Of a stretch of DNA of 64,000 bases, positions 48,331-61,759 are shown piece after piece. Positions within the stretch are counted from its first letter, which is position 1. Every line of letters starts with the position of its first letter. Location of the stretch: positions 458,567,995 to 458,631,994 of the forward strand of contig OY282558.1 in the NCBI GenBank assembly GCA_958295665.1, read 5' to 3'. Position numbers and translations under genes: made by a program. The stretch is from Tipula vernalis. Its lineage: Eukaryota; Arthropoda; Insecta; Diptera; Tipulidae. The notes below the pieces were generated by a model. That model did not search any database. It was not told where the DNA came from and saw only the letters and a program-made list of their open reading frames with translations.

Positions 48331-49429
48331 TTGAGCCTTGTAACCTGGTGTTGTGTAGCGATATCTAAATCGAATGTATTGTTGGCGGTCGAGGCAGCTT
48401 ATGGCGTAGAGGTTTGAGGGGGGGAATCAGATCGTCAATTAGTTTGTCCGATCACTCAAGCTCCATATTTATCCAAATTTCCAACCTTGAATGATACTCA
48501 GCTCCTGAATATACCTTGTGACGTTAGCAGCTGTTATAAATTATTAAAAAACCGCACATCGGGAAAGACCTTATCAACAAAATTGTTGTTGTGTGGAAGA
48601 TAGAGACAATAGATATCGTCAGAGCTCAGAGACAACAAAAAAATGCCGCTTGACTCGTGGTTAGCGTTTTTTCTTTTTTTTGGGGGGAAAATTAGAAAAA
48701 AACGGTAGTGAAGTGAACTGTGCACAAGCGGGAAACAGAAAAATAAAAAAAGAAAATCTAAAATAAAAATAAACAAAGTAGAATTAATTATTAAAAATCC
48801 TCAATTGTTAAATGTGTTTAATTGAGGTAAAAGGTTACGTATAGTAAAAATTGTTGAGTGTGCTAGACCAAAAAAAAAAATAACAGCAATTTTCGATCAT
48901 AAAACCATAAAAAACTTAATTTTTTGTGTAAATTTAATTTTAACTCGTTCTCATGGTTTACGGTTAAAATTATTGAGTTTACATCAAATAATTAAAAACT
49001 GTATTTGTCAAAAGGAACAATTACTTGTGTTTTTTTCGGTTATTTTGAAGTTTCTAGACGTAAATCGTTAATAATTTATTTTGTGAGTGATTATACAATA
49101 AATATTGTGTAAAGTTTAATTTACCTAACATAGAAAGAGCACGTGATTTGTGTGCTAATTGTGTATATTGTGTAATTGTAATTTGTGTATATTGTGTAAT
49201 TTCAATGTGCTAAATTAAAGTGGTCAATTGATGCATTGTAACAATTACAGTTAATTTAAGCGATGCTCAATAGTTTTTGTGTTAGTCGACATATTTATGT
49301 GAAGGTTGTTTCCTACACAGAGTGAACGTTTTTTTTTGCGAGGAGCCGATATAAATTTGGAAACAGATGGTAAGTCAGTCACAATTTTATATACATATAT
49401 TCTTACCTTGTTATCGTGATCTATATACC
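48331..49429. other. Non-coding flank between gypsy relic and nested transposons
   Basis: The part next to 48330 may be the gag-protease side of the gypsy relic but shows no motif I can name. The rest is AT-rich. The minus-strand frame at 48534-48776 is a Phe-rich chance frame. Confidence 0.35.
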
Positions 49430-49713
49430 GGGGGGCTATTATGAAATTTTCGACGCGCGCTTTTTTTTCGACAACGTCGAAAATTAGCTATTATGAAATT
49501 ATTCGACGCGCTTTTTTTGCGATCATATCGAAAATTTTCCTATTATGAAACTTTGTTTTCGATAAAATCGAAAAATATGCGACTGCTCTTAAGGTGACGA
49601 ATGCATACGCGTGTTCAATAATAAATCGTGAGATAAAAAATTTCAGTTATTCAGTTCGTAACGTATATTTTAATTTTAATTTTATTTTTTTTTTCCTCCT
49701 AATTAATAAATTA

Positions 49714-50999
49714 TTAGGAGTACAAATTGAAAATGCGGGATTTTTTTCTATTTTTGAACGTTTATTCTGAAAAAATGGTAACAAATGAATTATTCAAAGT
49801 ATTGTCCATCGCTAGCCACAACTTTTTCCCATCTTTCTGGCAATTTACGGATACCGTCGCGAAAAAATTCGGCCGGCTTGGCTGCTATCCAGTCATCGAC
49901 CCATTTTTGGGCTTCTTCGTAAGAATGGAAGCGCTGGTCAGCTAGGTCATGTGTCATCGATCGGAAAAGGTGGTAATCGGAAGGAGCAATATCTGGGCTA
50001 TACGGCGGGTGGGGTAAGACTTCCCATTTCAGCGTTTGTAGGTATGTTTTGACCGGCGCTGCAACATGTGGCCGAGCGTTGTCATGTTGCAAAATTACTT
50101 TGTCGTGTCTTTGCTCGTATTGTGGCCGTTTTTCTTTGAGTGCGCGGCTCAAACGCATCAATTGAGTTCGGTATAGTGCTCCTGTGATGGTTTCGTTCGA
50201 TTTCAATAGCTCATAATACACCACACCCAGCTGGTCCCACCAAATACAGAGCATGAGCTTGGCGCCGTGAATATTTGGTTTGGCCGTCGATGATGATGCA
50301 TGGCCGGGGTAACCATATGATTTTTTGCGCTTCGGGTTATCGTAATGGATCCACTTTTTATCACCAGTGACAATGCGATGCAAAAAACCCTTCCGTTTTT
50401 GCCGTTCGAGCAGCAGTTCGCATGCAAAAAAACGGCGCTCGACGTCTCTCGGCTTCAGCTCATACGGCACCCAATGTCCTTGCTATTGGATCATTCCGAG
50501 GGCTTTTATACGATGGGAAATGGCTTGTTGTGTCACTCCCAATGAATCTGCGAGCTCTTGTTGAGTTTGACACGAGTCTTCATTGAGTATTGCCTCCAAT
50601 TCAGCATTCTCAAACTTTTTCACTTGGCCCGGCCGCTCTTTGTCCTCAACGTCAAAATCACCACTTCTAAACCGCACAAACCATCTCTCGCACGTTGAAA
50701 CCGATGGAACATGACTCGGATAAGTCTCGGAGACCAATCGATGTGCTTCAGCAGCACTTTTCTTCAAATTAAAGAAGTAAATTAAAACTTCCCGCAAATG
50801 CTGTTTTGTTGGCACGAAACTCGACATATTGAGAGCTCAAAAAAACTATGAATTTGACACTGCGACAAATTGACACATACTGAAAATTAAAGCTATAAGA
50901 CGTAGCTTTGACATGAACATAGTAACAGTACTGCCTGATGCGTATAGCGTTAGTAACGCCATCTGTTATCAATCCCGCATTTTCAATTTGTACCCCTGA
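49714..50999 (-). mobile_element. mariner transposon, 1286 bp, complete ends
   Basis: Terminal inverted repeats of 27 bp match with two differences (left TTAGGAGTACAAATTGAAAA and right reverse complement TCAGGGGTACAAATTGAAAA, both continuing TGCGGGA). The TA target duplication lies at 49712-49713 and 51000-51001. The 1.29-kb length and a single minus-strand transposase frame are typical of mariner. It sits inside the 49430-51124 TIR element and is therefore the younger of the two. Confidence 0.95.
49790..50827 (-). pseudogene. mariner transposase with one in-frame stop (DD34D)
   Basis: Cut-and-paste transposase. The frame starts at ATG 50827 and ends at 49790. It spans 346 codons including an internal TAG at 50483-50485 (codon 115) and the terminal stop, close to the 345 residues of Mos1. 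The N-terminal half has two helix-turn-helix regions (TCERWFVRFRSGDFDVED; SLGVTQQAISHRIKALG) and then WVPYEL, the mariner linker motif. The catalytic triad is intact: Asp in VTGDKKW (codon 156), Asp in LQHDNARPH (249) and Asp in SPDIAPSDYHLF (284), with exactly 34 residues between the last two. The only lesion I see is the premature stop between the DNA-binding and catalytic domains, so loss of function is recent. Confidence 0.93.
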
Positions 51000-51226
51000 T
51001 AATATTTTTTTTAAATTTTTTTTTCGATATTGTCGAAAAATTCATAATAGCTATTTTCGACGTTGTCGAGTTGTTCGACAACGTCGAAAATTTGCGATGT
51101 CGAAAATTTCATAATAGACCCCCCGGTCTGATCTCTTCTCCTCCAACACCTGCATCAGAGTGGAATGCTCTACTGAGCAAGCACGGGCATCCGTTATACG
51201 CAAACAGGCTCCCTGAAATTAAACGG

Positions 51227-51237
51227 TGGCGCCCAAC
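51227..51237 (+). other. Candidate gypsy-type primer-binding site for tRNA-Lys
   Basis: TGGCGCCCAAC is complementary to the last 8 bases plus CCA of tRNA-Lys(CTT), whose gene lies at 53066-53138 in this window. Established knowledge: Drosophila gypsy uses a tRNA-Lys primer with this PBS. The adjoining 51130-51226 may be the end of an LTR, but I found no LTR start. Confidence 0.45.
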
Positions 51238-52566
51238 AATTTGTTAATAATTTATATTGCCTGTCGAGAGGGGGTCATCGCGCTATATTCGTGGCAAATA
51301 CACAGGCGGCTTGCCAACCGTTCTCTCTTTTTCTAATAAATTCCAAGACGAAATTTAGAACTCGAGTGCAAAAAGCTTTAAATGAGGTTCCGTTAGCCGC
51401 AAATAAGTTAAGTGCTGGGTCAACCTAGCTAATTTTTGGCGAAACTGGTTGGAATGACCGAAACATGGGCCCATGAAATAGGTGTCAATCAAAAATTTTG
51501 ATTGTAAATTTTGTTCGTGGATTAATAAGCGACCAGACAGTTCACCATCACTTGGTCAAATTTGATCTGGAGCATGAATTTGTCTTAATTAGAGCCGAAG
51601 TTTCCTTCATGCCTTTTGCTCGTGAAATTAGATCGGCGAAACTATCGTGTAATCTGGCATCCAACACACCTTTAGCTATTTTATTTTTTTTTTGTAAAAA
51701 GCCATCTTGTTTTAGCGGAGACAGTTGGCTCACGAATTTTTTGTATTTGATTTGTTTTGGAATTTTTTTGAACTCGAAAAGAAGAGAACTAATTTGTCAA
51801 CTAAGGTGTTAGCCTATAGAAGGGTGCTAACCGAGATTCTAGAAAATATACCGGCTAAGAAGATCGGACCCAATTTTGAGCATTGTGACGTCATCAATAA
51901 TAAAGATCTGAAAAAATGTTCGTCCAAGGCCCAAATTTAATTTTCAATGATTATTCTCGTTCCGAATGTGCCATTTTTATCATGATTCTCTATTGGGGCA
52001 TTGGGGCTAATCTTTGAGTCGAAGTAACAAAAATGAAGTGAACTTTGTTAATGTGGAAGCAAATCAATTTTCCATTCCCATGTTGCAATTCTAAGAAATC
52101 GCAAGTTTTGAACTTGAAATTTTAAAAATCGAAATGTTAAACTGAGATGTTGATGAACTTTGATTTATTAAATTTACACAACAATTAATTATAAACCGAA
52201 TTACGAGTTTTACTCATATCACCTTTATATCGAGACATACCACGATTAACAACCGACAAAATCAAAAAATCAAAAAAAACGAAACGTTTTGTTTATTTCC
52301 GATGTCCCTACGACTACGACCACCATATATATAATACGTATACTATTTACCACCGTTAGTGGCGCAACAGTCTATATGAGCCAAAAGTGATTTTAAACTT
52401 AATTTTTTTGCACCCAAAATGTAAAAAGATATATTTATTTGTCAAACTGTACAGAAAAATGTTGGAATGCAAGCGTTAATGCTAGTTTATCATTACTTTA
52501 CAACAATCTTAGTAGTAAAAACCTTATATATTGGTTATTTCCGTTGTATGCATCTAAGTTCAAGAC
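51238..52566. other. Probable decayed retroelement leader, then AT-rich sequence
   Basis: After the candidate PBS, the frame at 51498-51812 (FDLEHEFVLIRAEVSFMPFA, AREIRSAKLSCNLASN) occupies the place of a gag and is GC-richer than its surroundings, but I cannot match it to a gag with confidence. From about 52000 the sequence is AT-rich and featureless. Confidence 0.3.
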
Positions 52567-52897
52567 TGAAGGTTGATTCACCAGGGGTGAGATGTTGTAA
52601 CCATCACGTTTTTCGCTTCGATGCATTTTCGATAGAATAACTGTACTGCTTTGTTAAAAATATAAAATTTTAAAACAATTTAGTTCTAAAATACCGTTAT
52701 TCTATCGAAAATGCATCGAAGCGAAAAACGTGATGGTTACAACATCTCACCCCAGATTTGTCCATTGAGCTCGTCAAGAAAATGACCACTTGACGAAGTT
52801 AAAAACTGAGTTAAAAATTTTTAACTCGGTTTTTAACTTCGTCAAGTTGACATTTTCTTGACGAGCTCAATGGACAAATCTGGTGAATCAACCTTCA
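52567..52897. mobile_element. Palindromic foldback element (about 160 bp) carrying a nested insertion
   Basis: The outer arms TGAAGGTTGATTCACCAG and ATTTGTCCATTGAGCTCGTC, then AAGAAAATG and ACTTGACGAAGTTAAAAAC, are perfect or near-perfect inverted copies meeting at the centre gagttaaaaatttttaactc (about 52807-52826), so the empty element would be one 80-bp-arm hairpin. The left arm is interrupted after CAG by the element at 52585-52752. The right arm (to 52897) is uninterrupted, which gives the pre-insertion sequence directly. No coding capacity. Confidence 0.85.
52585..52752. mobile_element. Nested foldback MITE, 168 bp, with CAG target duplication
   Basis: Arms of about 56 bp (GGGTGAGATGTTGTAACC, then ATCACGTTTTTCGCTTCGAT, GCATTTTCGATAGAATAAC) are exact inverted copies with an AT-rich loop of about 56 bp. 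The insertion duplicated CAG (52582-52584 and 52753-52755); the intact opposite arm of the host element has CAG once, which proves the duplication. A 3-bp target and long inverted ends suit PIF/Harbinger-type elements, but the transposase family is inference. Confidence 0.85.
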
Positions 52898-53052
52898 AAC
52901 ACTAATTCGATATTGACATTCTCCTGAACAACTATCAGTTCTCACCTTTGTGGCTGTTGAATACATGAGTACAACCCACAAAATTCTTTCTATGACACAA
53001 AAGTCACACGTGTTGTGCCTGGAAAAAATAAAAATAATAAATGAATCTCACC

Positions 53053-53058
53053 AAAAAA
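53053..53058 (-). terminator. RNA polymerase III terminator of tRNA-Lys
   Basis: Six T residues on the minus strand, beginning 8 bases after the last tRNA base at 53066, match the T-run that ends Pol III transcripts. Confidence 0.8.
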
Positions 53059-53065
53059 TTATATT

Positions 53066-53138
53066 CGCCCAACGTGGGGCTCGAACCCACGACCCTGAGA
53101 TTAAGAGTCTCATGCTCTACCGACTGAGCTAGCCGGGC
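53066..53138 (-). tRNA. tRNA-Lys (anticodon CTT)
   Basis: A 73-nt cloverleaf without intron. The acceptor stem GCCCGGC pairs with GTTGGGC (one G-T pair), the discriminator base is G, the D arm is GCTC AGTCGGTA GAGC, the anticodon arm is TGAGA CTCTTAA TCTCA with anticodon CTT (53103-53105), the variable loop is GGGTC and the T arm is GTGGG TTCGAGC CCCAC. Box A (TAGCTCAGTCG, 53121-53131) and box B (GGTTCGAGCCC, 53077-53087) form the internal Pol III promoter. It reads AAG codons. CCA is not encoded, as usual in eukaryotes. Confidence 0.98.
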
Positions 53139-53216
53139 TATAATATATGCATAAAATACAATACTTAACTTAATCGGGTATGATTCATACATCCAACATC
53201 ATGCAACATTTATTAA

Positions 53217-53422
53217 CCCCTTAAGGACCAGACCTGAGATATCTCGGAACATATTATATGGTCCAAAAAAACCGTACCCGAGATAATTCGGCCGGTCACA
53301 TTTTCTACGTTCCATTATGTATTTGCACGAAATAACTTGTGAAAATAATCTTATAACAATATTATTATTATTATATTTTTATTTACAATAATATTTTTTG
53401 AAAAAAATCGGTCCTTAAGGGG
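53217..53422. mobile_element. piggyBac-like MITE, 206 bp, TTAA target
   Basis: Ends CCCCTTAAGGACC are exact inverted copies and the element is flanked by TTAA on both sides (53213-53216 and 53423-53426), the obligatory target of piggyBac transposases, whose ends usually start with CC(C/Y). The interior is AT-rich and non-coding. It lies about 75 bp upstream of the tRNA-Lys gene. Confidence 0.7.
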
Positions 53423-53426
53423 TTAA

Positions 53427-55760
<2,334 letters not shown>

Positions 55761-58311
55761 TCTCCAAAATCTCTCTATCATTTTCGTCGCTCCAAAAATA
55801 TTAATATCTCTTTTAATAATCTCTTTCTCTCTTTAATTAATTAATTAATTAAAAAAAAATTACAAAATAACGGGTTTTAGTTTTTTCACTATTGTGATTT
55901 GATAAGATTACGTGCTGTATATAAAATATAAGAAACTAAAACGTGAAAGCTGCTGCACACACGCTCTCTACTGAATATATCTACTTACATACCAATCACT
56001 ACTATATTATATTATAAAGGACCTGAAGAAGAAGAAGGCTGCTGGATCGAACAACTAACTTAACAAACAAACAAAAAAAAAAATACTACAAAATTATTTA
56101 ATTTAAGACATTGAAATTAAATTAAATTTAATTAATTCAAATTAATTACAAAAAAAAAGGTAATTTTCAAAAACTAAAAATAATTGATGGGCTATTCGAT
56201 CTTTTTTGTGAAAAAGCATACGAGAAAATAAACAAAACAGAAGAAAATAGATCGATTTCGAGCACATCACTACTAAAAATATTAAAATTCTCAACAAAAT
56301 ATTATATAAATATTAATTCCATAGACTGTAAGTACACATGCCCTTAAAATTTCTCTCTTTTTTTGTTTAAATATTTTATTCTATTTATCTCTCTATTTTA
56401 CAATAATTTTCTCTTGCCATTTATAAGTGGAGAGTAATCTCACTATAGTTTATATTTTTTATTTTTATTTTTGCGTTTGGAGTGTTCAATACGTTCGTTG
56501 GTTGTGGGTGGTTAACATTTTTTAATGCCGTATTCTATTGACACAAAAAACTGATTTAGATCAAAAAATTCTGAATTCAGATCAATTTCTACTATGAAGA
56601 GTTCAGCTTTTTTGATCTAGGTTCCGTTTTTTGAGTTAATAGAATCCGACATATGTTTAAAACGTTGAATTTGGTTGACTCTTAATTGAGTTATTCAGAA
56701 TTTGTTTAGATATCTCCTTTAATGAAATTTCTTAAAGCTACTGATGATTAATTTTGGTGCCAGCAATAAAATCTTAAGCGTTTTTGATGGTACCTAGTGA
56801 GTTACTTGTTTATCACATAATTGAGCTGTTTAAGTGAATTGGGCGAATCATCTAATTATCATTCTATTTATCAAACTTCTAAGAATCTCCATAGAGATTA
56901 AGCAACCAAACAATTTTCATTTTTTTTTTCTGATCAATTCAGAATTTACTTTTATATTTTTCGTTTTAGAAATATTGAGCAACACAACAGGGGAATATAG
57001 TTTGAGTTTGGTTTTTGAAAATTTAACCTTAGGTCTATTCGATTGGGTGAATCAACTGAATCCGATTTGTATCAGATACGATTTACTATTCAGATAATTG
57101 AGTTATTATAAATTCGCATAATTTTATTACCTCAATTTCCTTGTACGTTCTATGGAATACGTTCAAAATTGCTTATTTCAAAAATCCCATAGAACTTGAA
57201 ATAAGACTACATCTTTATTTGTTTAATTAGAAATGGTCTAGTTCTTTTTAATATAAATAGCTAAATTTAGCTAACAATTCCCGCCGAACTCGATGACAAT
57301 ATTGAGCAACCAAAAACAAATTTAATAAAATTAGGTAACTTTTAGGCAGGGATACTAAGCAACGGTATCATCTTCACTATTTATACACTTCAAATTGAGC
57401 AACTTTTATATTTAGTTTAGTTTTGGATAAACCTTCAATAGGAATATCTTCTGAACAAAAAATTTATCTCAATATTGTTTTTAGTTGCCAATGAGGAACC
57501 TCTATGGTAAAGATGTTTTCTTCCAAATGACTTATACCACTGAGAGACAAGGAATTAGCTAAGCACGTTTAGTGAATTTTTCGAGATTGGCTTTAGTGTG
57601 TCAAGTTCAAGTTTAGTTAATTGCTTTTTATTTCACGATTAGTGACTAAGCGCGATTAGTGAATAATCCGTCAACATATTGAAGTCTTACAAATTGCCCT
57701 GTTTTCATACAGATAGAACTGCCATTGGGCGCTTTCAGTTCTTACAACATGTTCGCTTTGAAATTTTACTAACAGAAAAAACGATATAACCTATCACATT
57801 CGCAAGAAATTTTCAATAAATCGTTTGCATTCAGAAAATAACATGATTATTTTAATCAAGATATTGCCAATTGGTGGCGAACTGAAATGTTTTAGTTGTT
57901 TTTATTTGGATTGGTTTTTTTGGACAAAACCAAACAAATCATCTCAACCAAGAGTGATATTTATATTAATACTGATACCAAACATTCGTGGCGACTAGCT
58001 AAACCTTAGTCAATGCAATTAGATTAATGGTAGATTAGTTAATCGCGCTTAGCTAATCCCTAATCTGTTAGTTCAACTTGAGGCTTGAAATTATTTCTTA
58101 AAATGATAAAATTGCTTTTATTTAAACTGTTAAAAAACGTTCGTTTAGAACTGAAGGGAGAGACCGTTATAAAGTGGTTTCTGTGCCCATTGAGTGGATG
58201 CTTAGGATGATTTAGTTTGAATTTTGCAAATTTATGGATTAGGGCTGGAGGCTTCCAAAACTTTGTTTCATAAATTCGAAATTTCGAAAAATTTAAAAGA
58301 TATGAAAGATA
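55761..58311 (+). other. CaMKI 3' UTR and downstream flank
   Basis: AT-rich non-coding sequence after the stop. An AATAAA-type signal occurs at about 56227. Between 56500 and 58300 no gene is supported; frames at 56834-57097 and 58060-58329 have no motif. Confidence 0.45.
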
Positions 58312-58569
58312 TGAGGAGTGTCTGATCAAAAGTCGCTATTTACATTTTCCAAAATGATATTTTTTTTTCTATCAGGGCAGAACTTTTTAAGTGAAATAGA
58401 CCAAAAGTGGCTATTTCCAGCATGTACAAAAAATTGTCAATTTCTCTATGAAAAATATTCCTAAAACTCTTGATTTTGGTCAAAACAAGCTATTTACTAC
58501 AAAAAAGTGATCAAAAGTAAGTAGCATAAAGTAAGATGTAAATAACGACTTTTGATCAGACACTCCTCA
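58312..58569. mobile_element. TA-flanked MITE, 258 bp
   Basis: The terminal inverted repeat TGAGGAGTGTCTGATCAAAA followed by GTCG(C/T)TATTTACAT is present at both ends (about 34 bp, one mismatch), and TA flanks both sides (58310-58311 and 58570-58571). The high identity of the ends suggests a young insertion. TA target and small size place it with Tc1/mariner-derived MITEs. No coding capacity. Confidence 0.8.
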
Positions 58570-60406
58570 TATTAGAGTTCACCTAAATAAGAAAATTTCA
58601 GTTATTAATAGTCGTTACACCACAAAAAGAACGAAACTTATTGAATATTTCCAAGCAGACCAATTTTTGAAAACAAATAAAATAAAGTTACGTACATCTT
58701 CTGTGATTTTAGAATTTACTAAATGAAGAGGAAGAATCTATAAAAAAAACTGCCTGCCATACAGAAGCAGTTCAATGAATCTCAAAAACATTCCCACCAT
58801 GATATGCGATTATGGCATTAAAACCTAAATGGCAAAAATGTTCTCGTTTCGCAAATTCGAATGCATTTTGATTTTTAATATTTTTTTTTTTGTGTTGAGT
58901 GACAAGAACAATATTTTGCTATAAAATATTATACATTCTATTTGACGTGGTGACCTTATGTCATCGCACAATGATAAGTATACATAAACCAGAGAGGCTA
59001 TCAAACAAGTATTTTACGAACGCAAAAAATTCATTCCTCCCAAAAACATAAATTTTAAGTAGGTATATAAAATGTGCCACCCGTCTTGCCCCGCATGCGA
59101 CCCTGCAAGTTCAGTGTCGTAAACAATACACATGAAGATGTTGGAAAAATATTTGAAATAAAATTCTTTTTGGTTAAAATTTTTCTTTCCACCACAATAA
59201 TATGTACTACTTACTCAATTAAACTCTTAAAACTATTTTGATTCTTATATACAAACCATAAAAGTTAATTACATTTATCCGTGTTTCCTAGACTAGTAAT
59301 TTTCTTATTATTATTATTAATAAAGAGAACGCTCGCGCGCTATGTATATGTAGATGCAAACTCTTGAGCAACCAGAATACACCTATATATAAATATAACC
59401 TCACATATATATAGAGCCGACCGTAAATTTTATTTCACATACACACGCACACACAATATTAATGACTAATTAAAAAAAACAAAAAAAAAAAAAAAATCTT
59501 TATTGATGGATTATTCGCGCCAAACACTGGTTAACCGCGGAGTGATCCTAAAAAAAACAAAAAATTATATAAGAAATTCCCAAAAATCTAAAATTGTATG
59601 ATATTATTGTATTTATTTGTTATAAAATTTGAAATTATATATATACATATATATAAACATTAAACTATATTTAATTATTAATTAATTATACAAAATATAT
59701 TAATTAATTATGTATACATTCTACTATAAAAAAATATTTTTTTTTTATTTTATAATTACTATAAATAATACTGAGATGTAATATTTTTTAATTATTTTAT
59801 TTAATTTTTTTATTTTTTTTAACTACAATTGTAATTTTTTTATTGTATGGGAATAAATAAACTTTTAACAAAATTAAAAAAAAAAAACACAAAAAATTGA
59901 CATAAATTAAATTTGTTGGCTAAAGTACTTTTTTATTGCAGGTACTTAGTATAATTAGCACCACCCCATACGCTTCCACTTAACTAATTTATAGCCTCGC
60001 GCACACCACGCACATTTTGTTTACTATATTCAAGCCGACAACGTCTTAAAATACACAAAAGTTATGTTTAACACATACGCACTTAGCACTTTAATATAAT
60101 GTTGATTTTTCATATTTGTCATTTTGAAAATTGTATCGTTTATGAAACCCGTAAACAACCCAGCTCATCGTGTACCAAAGCAAACGTGAGGGATAGGTAA
60201 CCAAGTAAGAAGAAAACATTCAAAAATGGTAGGTATACTTACCAAATTTATAATTCTCTGGTCACCTTAATTATAGGTTTTGTGAAGAAGAGACTAATTA
60301 AACATAGGAAAACCGAACTATTAACCCAGAGATTGTCAACAAAATGAGCTAATTTTATGATAACTTTCGAAACTGTTGTGTAATTGAATTACATAAGTAA
60401 TACTGA
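58570..60406. other. AT-rich non-coding stretch
   Basis: No gene supported. CA runs occur near 59445-59457. At 59850-59860 two overlapping AATAAA motifs precede an A-rich tract (59877-59887), which could be the distal poly(A) site of CaMKI or a simple AT-rich coincidence. Confidence 0.4.
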
Positions 60407-60945
60407 TTGAAGAGGTCTAACGGACACCAACCAAGAATAATACAACTTGGCACAGCGGGTAATAAAAAAAAAATGGTTATAGATTGTGAGTTTGGTGAAC
60501 AAGAGAAATCGATTTTAAGAGACAGAATAGTGATGGGTTTATACGACAAGCAATTGCAAATTAAAATTAAACAATTCAGACGTGGAATACGAAAAAATAA
60601 TTTCAAATGACAAAATGTCTACAAGGCGACAACTACGTCAAGATTAGTAGAAGAAAATCAGAATCATCATTGAATTCAATACGAAGAACAAAATAAAGGT
60701 AGACATTTTCAGAACTATCGTCCTAGTCTCGAATACATTACGGTGATAATAGTAGTAGTATAAAATCTATTTGTTCAATATGCAACATAATTTATTCTAG
60801 GAATCAGTGTCCCGCGTTTTAAAAAAAATTGTAATGCTTGCGGTATTTGTGGTCATTTTAGTAATGCTAGTGGTTGTCCGATAATTAATGATAGTCCAGT
60901 GTTTGACGGTTTCTCGCTCAGAATTCCTACGGACAATACCGATTG
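60407..60945 (+). pseudogene. Gypsy-type gag relic with zinc knuckles
   Basis: The frame at about 60480-60610 gives DCEFGEQEKSILRDRIVMGL and then YDKQLQIKIKQF, the C-terminal capsid motif of gypsy-type gag ('C.FG..ed..iRDRiV.Gi.d..lr.rLL'). About 170 bp on, at 60770-60880, another frame gives CSICNIIYSRNQCPAF, a stop, then KNCNACGICGHFSNASGC, a tandem CCHC zinc-knuckle pair in the nucleocapsid position. Stops and shifts separate the pieces. No LTR found. The RT piece at 61760-62022 on the same strand may belong to the same element after internal deletion. Confidence 0.6.
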
Positions 60946-61759
60946 ACGTGAAATTTGGACAGTAAATAGGGAATGGCTCAAGGAACAAAAGTTCTATAGT
61001 GCCGATGTTTACTTTTATCCTATAAGGCTGGTTGGCACTCCTTCTCGCCGTTGGAAATTAGTACACTCAAAATAACTACAGAAATCGATAGAAGGACAAA
61101 TTCTAAGCAGAAAATGTTCTATGAAGTTTTTTTTTGGATAAATCAATATTTTTCGAGTTATTCGCGATTGAAAATGTTGATTTTTCATTTAAAAAATGCA
61201 TGTTTTAGAGCGATTTTTCACAAATAACTCGAAAACATTACGTTTTATCAAAAAATAAAGCTTATAATGTGGCTATGTGGCTCGTTGAAGGTGACTGTTT
61301 TTTCGCCGAAAACTGAATTCGAACCCCTCAACGTTAAATAATGGAAAACCGACGAATTTTTTGGAGGAAAAGTTGCCGGACATTTTTGATAGTACCGGAA
61401 AAGACCTTTAAAATGAGCTTTAGTAAAACTCGTTAGCATAAAAACTTACGGAGTTAAGATAAAATGATTATCTCGTTTTTTCGGTAAAAAAAGTCTGCCA
61501 CGAAAAAAATTGCTTAATCGCAAGAATTAAAATTAAACGTAATCCATTTACAATGTACTTTATTTAGGTAGGGTTTGAACAATTTATAATGCCTAGATTT
61601 GAAAAAAAGTTTGATTCAATTTTGAAGTGATTGAAATTTTTCAAAAAAAATTTCCTTTTTCTATAATAACTCAAAATAGCTGGCCACCTAATTGAAAAAA
61701 AAAAAATCGCGGTATTAGATCTTGAAGGTTTTGGCAGTTCGAGTTAGATGAAAAATCAA

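Larger units (their letters stand above)
49430..51124. mobile_element. Non-autonomous TIR element (about 407 bp) split by mariner
   Basis: The outer ends are inverted: GGGGGG(T)CTATTATGAA continuing ATTTTCGAC at both sides, over about 28 bp with a single-base indel. Inside, 'ctattatgaaa' recurs at 49436, 49488 and 49541 on the left and inverted on the right near 51050 and 51112, so the element carries subterminal repeats with 'ttcgac' and 'gtcgaa' words. Removing the mariner and one TA leaves about 407 bp with no coding capacity. Both sides read CCGG at the edges, which could be a 4-bp target duplication or part of the repeat; the superfamily is not settled. Confidence 0.7.

Noticed and set aside
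61100..61500. Repeated 'ataactcgaaaac' words as a possible regulatory array
   Set aside because: The words are few and irregularly spaced; no array structure, and the region lies within retroelement debris.
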